Source of the DNA: Sedimentitalea xiamensis
Lineage (GTDB): Bacteria; Pseudomonadota; Alphaproteobacteria; Rhodobacterales; Rhodobacteraceae
DNA length: 64,000 nucleotides
Assembly: GCF_030164465.1 (NCBI RefSeq)
Contig: NZ_JASNJE010000018.1
Coordinates: 20,126-84,125, forward strand
Direction of reading: 5' to 3'
The position numbers were made by a program, and so were the translations under genes. The number at the start of each line of letters is the position of its first letter. The stretch's first letter is position 1. The notes beneath the pieces are model-generated. The model did not search any database. It saw only the letters and a list, made by a program, of their open reading frames with translations, and was not told where the DNA came from. Positions 27,106 through 35,571 of the stretch are shown here, piece after piece.

Positions 27106-27472
27106 TCCGCCGTTGATCAGGTAACTTATCCCGGGATGTATCGGCCATTTCCTTTCGCGCGCTCGATATCGGCTCTGGTGCTGTGACCGTCCCTTTGACC
27201 TGAGGCGCGTTTCCTCCTCCAATTTGAGGTAGAGTCCGTCCCGGCGAAGGAGGCGCATCCGGCTATAAAGCTCCACAATATACATCTCCTTGCCTTCAGC
27301 TCGTTGCCTCAGGCACAAGATGCGGAATTTTACCCCGCGACGGTCAGAGCATCCGGCCGATCCCGCTGTCCATTTTGTCTCCGGGGTTCACTGATTCCAG
27401 ATCGCAAGGAAGCTATCTGCCCAGAGGAGGAAGGCGCTTGACCGTTGGTGTTTCGACGGGCACAAAGCAGCT
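27106..27472. other. Non-coding gap between the giant-protein operon and the copper cluster
   Basis: About 370 bp with no reading frame that looks real on either strand and no hairpin followed by a T tract. The second half presumably carries the promoter of the small secreted protein gene at 27473, but no convincing boxes were found. Confidence 0.5.
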
Positions 27473-27853
27473 GTGCGCAAACCTGTGTCCATAACTCGAC
27501 TTTTGCAGATCGCCTTGTTGGCGGTGGCACTTTGCGCGCTGGTTTTTTCCACCACTTCTGCGGTGCATGCCGCGATGGGCCATCATGGCGGCAACCTTGC
27601 TGTTGAACCTGCGGATGGACATGCGGTGATGGAACACGCGAAGACCAAGCCGGCTGATTGTACGTCATCGAAACAGAACGACGTTTCGACAGATGATGGC
27701 TTGAACTGTTGTTCGGCCATGTGTTCGGCGGCATATCTGGTTGAAGCTGTTGCCACCGCGACATCTGATCGGCAGGATGCTCATTTCGGACTGCCTTTGC
27801 AGACGTTGACCTCGCGCGAAGCGCACGGGCTTCTGCGTCCCCCAAGTATCTGA
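27473..27853 (+). CDS. Secreted His/Cys-containing protein, probably copper-related (DUF2946-like)
   Basis: This 126-aa protein begins with a hydrophobic export segment (ITRLLQIALLAVALCALVFS, residues 6-25) followed by an Ala-x-Ala type site (AVHAAMGHHGG). The mature part is His-, Met- and Cys-rich (GHHGG, GHAVMEHAK, DCTSS, LNCCSAMCSAAYLVE). This is like small DUF2946-type or CopL-like periplasmic proteins found next to copper-resistance genes. The vicinal Cys pair plus a third Cys could bind Cu(I). GTG 27473 is the first start that yields the signal sequence; an alternative start nearby cannot be excluded. It leads the cluster with an outer-membrane factor, multicopper oxidase, cupredoxin and CusF-like protein. 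Confidence 0.6.
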   Translation: MRKPVSITRLLQIALLAVALCALVFSTTSAVHAAMGHHGGNLAVEPADGHAVMEHAKTKPADCTSSKQNDVSTDDGLNCCSAMCSAAYLVEAVATATSDRQDAHFGLPLQTLTSREAHGLLRPPSI

Positions 27854-27858
27854 GACAT

Positions 27859-27874
27859 AGGGCCACGCGGCCCT
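27859..27874 (+). terminator. Short hairpin after the secreted Cys/His protein
   Basis: AGGGCC-ACGC-GGCCCT forms a perfect 6-bp stem with a 4-base loop six bases after the stop codon. No T run follows, so it may be a weak terminator or an mRNA-stabilising hairpin. Confidence 0.45.
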
Positions 27875-27937
27875 GATGCTGAACCAGGTCGACGTTTATA
27901 CGTTGACGATCCTCGTATAGTTCTCAGGTAAATATCC

Positions 27938-28162
27938 ATGAAAATTCCAGGTTTGCTCGGGGCTTCGGCCCTGGCGCTTGCTGCGTGCTCGTCCGAGCCG
28001 ACGCCGTTGCCGGACAGTGCGGCGCAACTGGCAACGACGTTGCCATCCTCTTCTTCGTCCGCTGTCGGCTATCAGAAGCCGTTTGCCGGCTATCAGGGCT
28101 ATGTCCCGTCTGGTCCCGCCTCGTGGCGGGCTGCGAATGACAAGCAGTCGGAGGCGAATTGA
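27938..28162 (+). CDS. Small lipoprotein upstream of the outer-membrane factor
   Basis: A 74-aa protein with a lipoprotein signal (MKIPGLLGASALALAACSSE, lipid Cys at residue 17). The mature tail is short and low in complexity (LATTLPSSSSSAVGYQKPFA, then GYQGYVPSGPASW), with no known domain. Its TGA overlaps the ATG of the TolC-like gene (TGATG at 28160-28164), so the two are coupled. A lipoprotein of this kind may help assembly of the outer-membrane channel, but no evidence beyond the arrangement exists. Confidence 0.7.
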   Translation: MKIPGLLGASALALAACSSEPTPLPDSAAQLATTLPSSSSSAVGYQKPFAGYQGYVPSGPASWRAANDKQSEAN

Positions 28163-29622
28163 TGGCGGGAATCAAATGGCCGGCACTGTTGATCACGCCG
28201 CTTGTGCTGGCGGCCTGTGCGCCGCACGTGCCGACGAAATACACCGATACCAAGGCCGGGTTCCTGGATGTTTCCACCCAGACGAGTGGCGCGATAGGCA
28301 AGCGAACGGCTTTCGCACAGACACGGGCCGAAAATGACGCGCTGACCGGAGAGGTGCGCGGCATGGTGCAAGGCAAGACCATCTCAGCGGACACTGCTGT
28401 GCAGGCGGCTCTGTTGAACAACAAGGGGTTGCAGGCGTCCTACGCGAATGTCGGGTTGTCGGCAGCCGAGGTCTGGCAGCAGTCAACGCCGCAGAACCCG
28501 GTCGTTTCGCTTGGGCTCTTTGGCGTCGGTGCGCCCGAGTTGGGGTTGTACCAGACCCTTGAGACGATGATCGCGTTCAACTTGCTGGATGTCAAAACCC
28601 GCAAACAACGGATCGCGGTCGCTGACGCCCGGTTCCAACAGGCGCAGTTGAACGCCGTCAATGACACCTTGTTACTGGCAAACCAGACACGACAGGCGTG
28701 GATCAATGCCGTGGCGGCATTCGAAACCCTGAGCTTCTTGCGCAAGGCTGGTGAAGCGGCAGGGGCCGGGGCGGAACTGGCCGAGCAACTGGGCAGGACC
28801 GGGGCGCTGAACAAGGCTGGGCAGGCGCGCGAGTTTGCGTTCAATGCTGAACTTGCGGGACAGGTCGCCAGGGCGCGGCTGGATGCGACACTTGCAAAAG
28901 AGGAGTTGACCCGCCTGATGGGGCTATGGGGCAGCGACGTCGACTATTTTGTCCCTGACGCTCTGCCAAGCCTGCCGGAATCTCTGGCGCGGGTGTCTTC
29001 GATCGAAGCGGCGGCACTGTCCAACCGGGTGGATCTGAAAGTCGCCAAGGCCGGATTGGAGGCGCAGGCGCGTGCGTTTGGGCTGACCGATCAGACCCGG
29101 CTGGTGACCGATCTGGAGTTGATCGCAGGGTTTGAATCCGAGCGTGAGCGGGAGGGCGGCAACACCGACACCAGCACCCGGCCACAGATCGAGTTGGAGT
29201 TTGCAATTCCGATTTTCGACACCGGTCAGGCCCGGATGCGCAAGGCCGAACTGGCCTATATGCAGGCCGCGAATTCACTGGCGGAAAAGGCGGTGAATGT
29301 GCGCTCTGAGGCCCGCAGCGCCGAGGTGTCTTATCATTCATCCTACAAGATTGCCCGCCATTACCGCGATGTGGTCGTGCCTCTGCGCACCACAATCGAG
29401 GAAGAGGGGCTGCTGAGCTACAACGGCATGATCACCAACACGTTCGAGTTGCTGACGGATGTCCGCGAAAAGCTGGCCAGTTCGCTGGAGGCGGCAAATG
29501 CCAAACGTGATTTCTGGATGGCGCAGGCCAATCTGACGGCTGCGATCTATGGCGGCGGGTCCGGTGCTGCGGGCGATGGCGGCGGCATGACAATCGCGGC
29601 CGGTGGCGGCGCAGGACATTGA
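28162..29622 (+). CDS. TolC/CusC-like outer-membrane efflux lipoprotein
   Basis: A 486-aa outer-membrane factor (OEP family). The N-terminus has a lipoprotein signal (LLITPLVLAACAPH, Cys at residue 19). The body shows the two related halves of long coiled helices seen in TolC relatives: NNKGLQASYANVGLSAAEVW, a second copy starting VDLKVAKAGLEAQARAFGLT, and RKAELAYMQAANSLAEKAVN before the end. The C-terminus is Gly-rich. Such channels normally work with an RND or MacAB-type pump to expel metals. No pump gene lies in the cluster, so it must pair with one elsewhere or serve another export role. ATG 28162 is preferred to the TTG one codon earlier. Confidence 0.85.
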   Translation: MAGIKWPALLITPLVLAACAPHVPTKYTDTKAGFLDVSTQTSGAIGKRTAFAQTRAENDALTGEVRGMVQGKTISADTAVQAALLNNKGLQASYANVGLSAAEVWQQSTPQNPVVSLGLFGVGAPELGLYQTLETMIAFNLLDVKTRKQRIAVADARFQQAQLNAVNDTLLLANQTRQAWINAVAAFETLSFLRKAGEAAGAGAELAEQLGRTGALNKAGQAREFAFNAELAGQVARARLDATLAKEELTRLMGLWGSDVDYFVPDALPSLPESLARVSSIEAAALSNRVDLKVAKAGLEAQARAFGLTDQTRLVTDLELIAGFESEREREGGNTDTSTRPQIELEFAIPIFDTGQARMRKAELAYMQAANSLAEKAVNVRSEARSAEVSYHSSYKIARHYRDVVVPLRTTIEEEGLLSYNGMITNTFELLTDVREKLASSLEAANAKRDFWMAQANLTAAIYGGGSGAAGDGGGMTIAAGGGAGH

Positions 29623-29635
29623 AAGGGCTGATACA

Positions 29636-30994
29636 ATGATGAACAGACGTCAACTGCTGGGTGCCGGAGCCGCGGGAGCGGCGCTGGTATCTTCAAAGAC
29701 CTGGGGCCAGACCGCCAACATGGGGCTGCCCGAGGCGGCGTTCATGGACAGTGCCGCAACCCAGTCGCCAACGCGCCCGACAACAGGGCCGGACTACAAC
29801 CCGGTGGTCACGCTGAACGGCTGGACCCTGCCGCACCGGATGAACAACGGGGTCAAGGAATTCCACCTTGTTGCCGAACCGGTCGAGCGTGAACTGGCTG
29901 AGGGGATGATCGCGCATCTGTGGGGCTATAACGGGCAATCGACCGGCCCCACCATAGAAGCGGTGGAAGGCGACAGGGTCCGCATTTTCGTGACCAACAG
30001 GCTGCCGGAACACACCACGGTGCATTGGCACGGCATGATCCTGCCCTCGGGAATGGACGGGGTCGGCGGTCTGAGCCATCCGGGCATCCCGCCCGGCAAG
30101 ACCTATGTCTATGAATTCGACCTGATCAAATCCGGTACCTTCATGTACCACCCGCATGCCGATGAAATGGTGCAGATGGCGATGGGGATGATGGGCATGT
30201 TCGTCGTGCATCCCAGGGACCCGTCCTTCATGCCGGTGGATCGCGATTTCCTGATCATGCTCAACGCCTTTGACATCGAGCCGGGCACCTATGTGCCGCG
30301 CGTCATGACGATGACCGATTTCAATCTCTGGACCTGGAACAGCCGGATTTTCCCGGACATCGACCCGCTGGTGGTCAATCGGGGCGACAGGGTGAGGGTG
30401 CGGGTCGGCAACCTGACAATGACCAACCACCCGATCCACATGCATGGCTATGACTTCAAGGTGACCTGTACCGATGGCGGTTGGGTGCGACCCGAGGCGC
30501 AATGGCCGGAAGTGTCCATCGACATCCCTGTGGGTGCGATGCGGGCCTATGAATTCGTTGCGGACCATCTCGGCGACTGGGCAATCCACTGCCACAAGTC
30601 GCATCACACGATGAATGCGATGGGTCATGACGTGCCGACCTTCATTGGTGTCGACAAGCGCAAACTGACCAGGCAGATCCGCGAATTGCAGCCGGAATAC
30701 ATGCCGATGGGCACCGCCGGGATGGCCGATATGGGTGTGATGGAGATGCCGCTGCCCGACAACACGGTGCCGATGATGACCGGTTGGGGACCATACGGCC
30801 CAATTGAGATGGGCGGTATGTTTTCGGTCGTGAAGGTCCGTGATGGAATCGGAGCCGACGATTATTCGGATCCCGGCTGGTATGAAAATCCGCCCGGAAC
30901 CCAAGCCTATGAATGGACCGGGGAGCTGCCCGATTTCGCGCAGGTTCACGATGCCAAAACCCGGATCACGCCCAAAACCACTTCAAGGGGCTGA
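29636..30994 (+). CDS. Multicopper oxidase, CopA-like, Tat-exported
   Basis: A 452-aa laccase-type oxidase. The N-terminus MMNRRQLLGAGAAGAALVSS is a twin-arginine signal, fitting export of a folded copper protein. Copper-ligand motifs are HWHG (first domain), HPHAD, HPIHMHGY and the trinuclear/type 1 block HCHKSHH, followed by Met-rich segments (MGTAGMADMGVMEMPLP) typical of copper-tolerance oxidases. It probably oxidises Cu(I) or phenolic substrates in the periplasm. Two adjacent ATG codons (29636, 29639) are possible starts; GAAAGGG lies upstream. It is 13 bp behind the outer-membrane factor and followed by a cupredoxin and CusF-like protein, the usual copper-handling set. Confidence 0.88.
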   Translation: MMNRRQLLGAGAAGAALVSSKTWGQTANMGLPEAAFMDSAATQSPTRPTTGPDYNPVVTLNGWTLPHRMNNGVKEFHLVAEPVERELAEGMIAHLWGYNGQSTGPTIEAVEGDRVRIFVTNRLPEHTTVHWHGMILPSGMDGVGGLSHPGIPPGKTYVYEFDLIKSGTFMYHPHADEMVQMAMGMMGMFVVHPRDPSFMPVDRDFLIMLNAFDIEPGTYVPRVMTMTDFNLWTWNSRIFPDIDPLVVNRGDRVRVRVGNLTMTNHPIHMHGYDFKVTCTDGGWVRPEAQWPEVSIDIPVGAMRAYEFVADHLGDWAIHCHKSHHTMNAMGHDVPTFIGVDKRKLTRQIRELQPEYMPMGTAGMADMGVMEMPLPDNTVPMMTGWGPYGPIEMGGMFSVVKVRDGIGADDYSDPGWYENPPGTQAYEWTGELPDFAQVHDAKTRITPKTTSRG

Positions 30995-31047
30995 CCGGGC
31001 CTCTTGTCTCATCAACCCAAACGCAACCAAACAAGCAGGATCAGATC

Positions 31048-31533
31048 ATGAAGAAACGACTTCTCACGACCGCCATCGCGCTGGCGCTGGCCGCGCCCGC
31101 ATTTGCCGGTGGAACCCATGGTAGCGGACATGGAAATGAAATGGAAATCGGCCGACCTGGCGATGACCACCACGCGACCCGCACGGTCGAAATCTCGATG
31201 GTGGAAACCGACGACGGCGAAATGCTGTTCGAACCGGGAACGCTGGATTTTGAAAAGGGTGAGACGGTCAAGCTGATCATCACCAACAACGGCGAGCTCG
31301 AACATGAGTTCGTGATGGATACCTATGAGAAGAATGAAGAACACAAGGCGATGATGGCCAAGTTCGACATGGAACATGACGACCCCAATTCCGCCCGTCT
31401 GGAGCCGGGTCAAACCGCCGAAATCGTCTGGACCTTCTCAAATGAGGGGCGGTTCCAGTTCGCCTGCCTGATCCCGGGGCACTACGAATCCGGCATGCAC
31501 GGTGCGCTCGATGTTGGCAAACAAGGCTCCTGA
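31048..31533 (+). CDS. Periplasmic cupredoxin (plastocyanin/azurin-like)
   Basis: A 161-aa blue-copper-type protein. Residues 1-20 are a signal peptide (LALAAPAFAGG). The mature N-terminus is His-rich (GTHGSGHGNEMEIG, DDHHATRT). The beta-barrel carries the type 1 copper ligands: His in NNGELEHEFVMD and the C-terminal FACLIPGHYESGMHG loop with Cys, His and Met. Its size and the long acidic/His insertion (DTYEKNEEHKAMMAKFDM) match copper-resistance cupredoxins that pass electrons or copper to the oxidase upstream. The frame is open further upstream but family similarity and the signal peptide fix ATG 31048. Confidence 0.88.
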   Translation: MKKRLLTTAIALALAAPAFAGGTHGSGHGNEMEIGRPGDDHHATRTVEISMVETDDGEMLFEPGTLDFEKGETVKLIITNNGELEHEFVMDTYEKNEEHKAMMAKFDMEHDDPNSARLEPGQTAEIVWTFSNEGRFQFACLIPGHYESGMHGALDVGKQGS

Positions 31534-31542
31534 GGATCGGAC

Positions 31543-31824
31543 ATGAAACTTCTGAAAATCAGCGCCGCAACCGTGGCAATCCTGGCGGCCGCGCTGTCGA
31601 TGGCGATGGCCGGAACCTTCACCAGGGGCACCGTCAAGAAGGTCGATGAAAAGGCCGGCAAGGTCACCATCATCCACGAAGAACTCGTTGATCTGGATAT
31701 GCCCGCGATGACGATGGTCTTCCGTGCCGACGAGGAGATGATCTCAAGGATGTCCGAAGGTCAGGACATCGAGTTCGTTGCTGACCGGGTGAACGGCAAG
31801 CTGACTGTCATTGAATTGAAATAG
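31543..31824 (+). CDS. cusF: CusF-like periplasmic copper-binding protein
   Basis: A 93-aa small beta-barrel with a signal peptide (ATVAILAAALSMAMAGTF) and the CusF core: FTRGTVKKVDEKAGKVTIIH, then ELVDLDMPAMTMVFRADEEM. The His of TIIH and the Met pair of MPAMTM are the copper ligands; the capping Trp of E. coli CusF is not in its usual place, as in many relatives. It would shuttle Cu(I) in the periplasm. The gene lies 9 bp behind the cupredoxin gene. A GC-rich hairpin follows it. Confidence 0.85.
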   Translation: MKLLKISAATVAILAAALSMAMAGTFTRGTVKKVDEKAGKVTIIHEELVDLDMPAMTMVFRADEEMISRMSEGQDIEFVADRVNGKLTVIELK

Positions 31825-31835
31825 CCTTTGATACC

Positions 31836-31868
31836 CGCGCGGGCCTTGATGCTCTCTTGGCCCGCGCG
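31836..31868 (+). terminator. Strong hairpin between the CusF-like and cytochrome c genes
   Basis: CGCGCGGGCC (31836-31845) pairs perfectly with GGCCCGCGCG (31859-31868), with a 13-base loop. No T tract follows, so it may attenuate or stabilise mRNA rather than end it. Confidence 0.6.
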
Positions 31869-31892
31869 ACAACATCTGAAACGGAACCCACC

Positions 31893-32297
31893 ATGAACAA
31901 ATACATTGCCGCGTTTGCCGCAATTGCAATCGTTGCGGCGTTTGCGATCTGGATGCGCCCTCAGCCGTCCCAACCTGTTCCTGCCGGAGCGGAGATCAAT
32001 ATTCCGCCTCTGAGTGAGGCGGAAACTCTGGGCAAAATCGCGTTTGACGCAAAATGTGCGGCTTGCCACGGAGAAAACGGTTTGGGGAAGGACGGCGCAG
32101 GCCCGCCATTAATTCACAGGATCTACGAACCCAGCCATCATGCGGATTATGCATTTCAGATGGCTGTGGCGAATGGCGTTCAGAGCCACCACTGGCCGTT
32201 CGGCAACATGCCACCTGTCGAGGGGCTGACACAGGGCGATGTCAAGGGCATCATCAGCTATGTCAGGGCATTGCAGCGCGCCAACGGCATCCAATAG
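31893..32297 (+). CDS. Small mono-haem cytochrome c
   Basis: A 134-aa protein with an N-terminal anchor or signal segment (YIAAFAAIAIVAAFAIWM) and one c-type haem site CAACH (FDAKCAACHGENGLGKDGAG), with the axial Met likely in FGNMPPVEGLT. The layout is that of a class I cytochrome c (PF13442-like). Its place after the copper proteins suggests it may accept electrons from the oxidase or cupredoxin. ATG 31893 is chosen for the signal segment; a GTG/TTG-type extension has none. Confidence 0.85.
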   Translation: MNKYIAAFAAIAIVAAFAIWMRPQPSQPVPAGAEINIPPLSEAETLGKIAFDAKCAACHGENGLGKDGAGPPLIHRIYEPSHHADYAFQMAVANGVQSHHWPFGNMPPVEGLTQGDVKGIISYVRALQRANGIQ

Positions 32298-32842
32298 CAA
32301 TCGCAGCTGGGGCCATGGGCAAAGGGGTTCTTCAGGTCACAGTATCCAGTTTTCCTCCACTTTGGATTGCAATTCACATGAGGCGAAACTGGAAAGCTGA
32401 TGACTGGTATTTTCAAGGACGATAGCATCACCTTGCCAGGTGCTGTTGCCATGGGCGCAGCGGCTTCTGACAACGCCGCACATCAAAGGTCTGACAGAAG
32501 TGCGCACTCGATTGCGAATCCGGCAGGAATTGCCCTTGCGCTCAGGGTGGCAACCACAGAAGAACGTCCGACTCTGGTCCCGTCCGCTCCGTTCAGGGTG
32601 CAAGCGGCGGTCCCGATGTTCCGGGCTGGGGTTTCGCTTTGATCTCCCGGAAGGTTTCGTTCTGCCGCATGTCGCCGGCCTCGACGGTGTTTCAGAGGGG
32701 CATGCCGAAAACGCGCGGAACCGGGTTTGACCGCCCAAGCACCCTGGCTGTCGTCGGATCCGTTCTGTGAAGCCCGCTGGTATGTGCTATCCTGTGCGCA
32801 ATTGACCAAATTTTCTGCTCTTCAAATGACAGGTTGTTTGCC
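32298..32842. other. Gene-free stretch between copper cluster and fecR-like gene
   Basis: About 545 bp. Short frames exist (for example 32400-32642, 80 codons) but lack a ribosome site, domain or composition that would support them. The 3' end presumably carries the promoter of the fecR-like gene. No IS end was identified. Confidence 0.5.
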
Positions 32843-33352
32843 ATGATTTTTGCACGAACGATCATTGTCTTGCTGCTGCTGGCGTTCCAGGTGGCGCAGG
32901 CTGGTGCGCAGATGCCGGACAACTGCGCTCTGACCGCCGTTTCCGATCCCGACCGCTATGTGCTCAGCTGTGCCGGAAATCTCGTGATCGAGATGGACGC
33001 CGCGACAAAGATGGGCATCGTCACCAATCGTGACGGTCATGCGGAACGCGTGACGCTGACCCAGGGCACGATTCTGATCGACGTGGAGCCGGGTGGAGCT
33101 GCCCCGCAAATCCGGACGCCGCACGCGATCGCGGCGGTGCGTGGAACCGTCTATGCGCTGGATATCCAATCGGAATCGACGGCGGTTTTCGTCCTGCGCG
33201 GCGTGGTCAATGTGCGCCATCTGCGCGGGTCGGGCGGATCGGTGGACCTGGGCGCGGGGCAGGGCGTTGACGTTGCTCCGGGGCAGGCTCTGGAGGTCAA
33301 GACCTGGGGCGACTCGCGGGTTCGCGAACTGCTGTCACGTTTCGGGCGGTGA
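32843..33352 (+). CDS. FecR-domain periplasmic protein
   Basis: A 169-aa protein with a signal peptide (FARTIIVLLLLAFQVAQAGA) and a FecR-type core: VTLTQGTILIDVEPGG, IRTPHAIAAVRGTVYALD, VFVLRGVVNVRHL and a final AGQGVDVAPGQALEV. FecR domains sense or scaffold in the periplasm. Here the partner is a CHASE2 adenylate cyclase whose GTG start overlaps this stop (GTGA). The pairing is seen in other alphaproteobacteria, and a signalling pair is likely. ATG 32843 starts the signal peptide; a TTG three codons upstream is an alternative. Confidence 0.82.
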   Translation: MIFARTIIVLLLLAFQVAQAGAQMPDNCALTAVSDPDRYVLSCAGNLVIEMDAATKMGIVTNRDGHAERVTLTQGTILIDVEPGGAAPQIRTPHAIAAVRGTVYALDIQSESTAVFVLRGVVNVRHLRGSGGSVDLGAGQGVDVAPGQALEVKTWGDSRVRELLSRFGR

Positions 33353-35166
33353 GGCAGCCAAACAGACGGCGGCTGATCCTGGGTGCGGTTGCCGCGATTT
33401 GTGCCGCAGTCTGGGCTGCGACGATCGCAATGCCACACCGCGCGGGCCTATCCAGCCTTCTCGACCCGCTGGAAACAGCGCTGGTCAATCTGCGGTTTTC
33501 AACCTTCGGGGCAATCGAACGTCCGGACAACGTGGTCATCGTTGCCATAGATGATGCCACGCTAGCGGTCGCGAACCCGTTGGGACAGGGCCGTCAGACT
33601 CTGGCGGAAATCATCGATGCAATTGCGGCGGCAGGTGCGTCGGTGGTTGGGGTGGACATCCTGCTGACCGACACGGGAAGTTCTTCGGGGGATCGGGCGC
33701 TCGCCGCCGCGCTGGGAAACCGGCCAACAGTCATCGCCGCGGCTGGCAGCTTTGCCCCCGATCCGGCAGGGCAGGGGATTCCGGTCGTTCAGGATTTGCT
33801 TTGGCCACAACCCATGTTCACGGATCTCTCCGATGTGGGTATCGTCAATATTTCGACCGATCATTCTGGCACGCCGCGGCATGTGCCGATGGCTTTCATG
33901 ACGTCCCGAGGCCTCCAACCCTCGTTCGTCGTCCAAACCGCAGCCTTGTTCACAGGCGATACGCCGAGTTTGTCGACCACGGCGCTGACGCTGGGTGAGC
34001 GGGTCATTCCGCTGGATATCGGGTTGCAGATGCCGTTGCGGCTGGCCGGCCCTACAGGAACCGTCACCACCATCCCGGCAATGGATATTCTCGCTGAATC
34101 CGCTTCAATGGACCTTTCCGGAAAGGTGGTCATTCTCGGTGTGACAGCGACCGGGCTTGGGGATCGGTTCCCGACACCGTTCGATCCCGACCTGCCGGGG
34201 GTCGAAGTCATGGCGACCGCGGTCTCTCAGCTCGTCGGCGGCGACTTGCTGCGTCGTGACGATATGGTCCGGCGCCTTGACGTGGTGTCTGCCATCCTGC
34301 TGGCAATGATCTGTGTCGTCCCGGCGCTGCTGCTGCCACTGTCAATCGGCGTTCCTCTGGCCGCGGGCGTTCTGGCGCTGTGGGTAGCGGTCGTTTGGCT
34401 GGTTTTTGGCCTTGGCATCTGGTTGAGCGCAGCGCTGCCTCTGGCAAGCGCCGGTCTCCCTTCGGCGCTGGCAGGGATGCTCCGCTACACATATGAAAAA
34501 CGTCGGGCGGCACGCTCGGACAGGGCGGTTTCGGCGCTGAAGAAATTTCAATCTCCGGCATTGGGCGACCGTATCACCCAAGACCCGGACTTCTTGCTGG
34601 TGCCGGAGACCCGCAATTTGGTGGTGTCATTTGTCGATCTGACGGGATTTACCCAGATCTCGCAGGATTTGGGGCCGGAAGACTCCGAAGCCTTTCTGAA
34701 GAAGTTCCACATATTTCTGGAACAAACAGTTGAATCGCGGGATGGCATTGTTCTGAACTTCATGGGAGACGGTGCGCTTCTGGTGTTTGGCATGTTCGAG
34801 CCATCCGGCAACCCTGCGGACAAGGCGTTGCAAGCGGCCATAGCTATGGCGCGGCAAATCCATGCGCTCGGGACGGCCGAAGGGTTCGCGCGCCCTTTGA
34901 GCTGCCGGATAGGATTGCATTGGGGGGCGGTCGTCCTGTCACGTTTGGGCGGCGACCTTCAGCAGCAGCTCACGATCACCGGCGACAGCGTAAATCTCTG
35001 TAGCCGCCTTCTCGAAGTTGCCAAGTCCGAATCCGCGACAATCGCGGCGACAAGTGACTTCATCGCCTGTCTCAGCGAACCGTTGCCGTTGCCCGTGAAT
35101 CACTCCGCCACTCATTCGGTCCGAGGGCGCCATGGAGACGTGCGCTTGTCTTTCTGGCTGCTCTGA
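33349..35166 (+). CDS. CHASE2-domain adenylate/guanylate cyclase
   Basis: A 605-aa membrane cyclase. It begins with GTG (33349) inside the fecR stop. The N-terminus has a membrane helix (RLILGAVAAICAAVWAATIA). An extracytoplasmic CHASE2 sensor follows (about 35-300: NVVIVAIDDATL, GASVVGVDILLTD, VMATAVSQLVGGDLL), then three closely spaced membrane helices (about 310-375). The class III cyclase domain starts near 420 (LVVSFVDLTGFTQISQDLGP; metal Asp). It includes GIVLNFMGDGALLVFG and GDSVNLCSRL, with the second metal Asp in the MGDG loop. It should make cAMP (or cGMP) in response to a periplasmic signal, probably through the FecR protein. No effector gene lies nearby. Confidence 0.88.
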   Translation: MRQPNRRRLILGAVAAICAAVWAATIAMPHRAGLSSLLDPLETALVNLRFSTFGAIERPDNVVIVAIDDATLAVANPLGQGRQTLAEIIDAIAAAGASVVGVDILLTDTGSSSGDRALAAALGNRPTVIAAAGSFAPDPAGQGIPVVQDLLWPQPMFTDLSDVGIVNISTDHSGTPRHVPMAFMTSRGLQPSFVVQTAALFTGDTPSLSTTALTLGERVIPLDIGLQMPLRLAGPTGTVTTIPAMDILAESASMDLSGKVVILGVTATGLGDRFPTPFDPDLPGVEVMATAVSQLVGGDLLRRDDMVRRLDVVSAILLAMICVVPALLLPLSIGVPLAAGVLALWVAVVWLVFGLGIWLSAALPLASAGLPSALAGMLRYTYEKRRAARSDRAVSALKKFQSPALGDRITQDPDFLLVPETRNLVVSFVDLTGFTQISQDLGPEDSEAFLKKFHIFLEQTVESRDGIVLNFMGDGALLVFGMFEPSGNPADKALQAAIAMARQIHALGTAEGFARPLSCRIGLHWGAVVLSRLGGDLQQQLTITGDSVNLCSRLLEVAKSESATIAATSDFIACLSEPLPLPVNHSATHSVRGRHGDVRLSFWLL

Positions 35167-35571
35167 CGGGCCGGAACAACCGTGTGCAGTCTCATTTGCA
35201 ATCTGGCAGAGACTCAGAACTCTTCATGTACAAGGTTCAAAACGACCGTTTCTCCAAAGATGGTCCCGCGGTTCGCAAAAACCGACCGCGAAAGGGGAGA
35301 GGTCTACAGGGCCGCACCGGCGGCCCGATCTGAATACCGGCGTTACCGTTGGGCGGCGCCGGACACTGCAAGGGCAGATGTCAATGATGATGATCGAAGG
35401 GAACCGCTGCCAGGACACCCCTAAAATTACACCACCTTGACGGACGTGACCCGAATGACAGTGCCGTCAGAAGAATCCAACCGGACGGCGAGAGCCAGTT
35501 TCCGGACCCGTCCACCTATATGAAGGTCGGGAACCACCGCAGTCGCCAAGCGATGACATCGACAGATCCTA
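35167..35571. other. Gene-free stretch with one copy of a dispersed repeat
   Basis: About 400 bp between the cyclase and the thiamine transporter permease (convergent). No real reading frame is seen. It contains the 68-bp sequence (35355-35422) that recurs at 57757-57824 next to an IS6 fragment, so it is probably the site of a lost mobile element. Confidence 0.55.
35355..35422 (+). repeat. Dispersed repeat, copy A
   Basis: This stretch aligns with 57757-57824: both contain ggcgccg, then tgcaagggca, atgatgat, accgctg and ggacac in the same order, with a few gaps. It is not IS6 sequence, because at 57.7 kb it interrupts the IS6 transposase. It is probably the end of another, unnamed mobile element. 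Confidence 0.55.

Noticed and set aside
32400..32642. 80-codon plus-strand ORF between the cytochrome and fecR genes
   Set aside because: No ribosome site, no domain, and similar-sized frames exist in the other phases.
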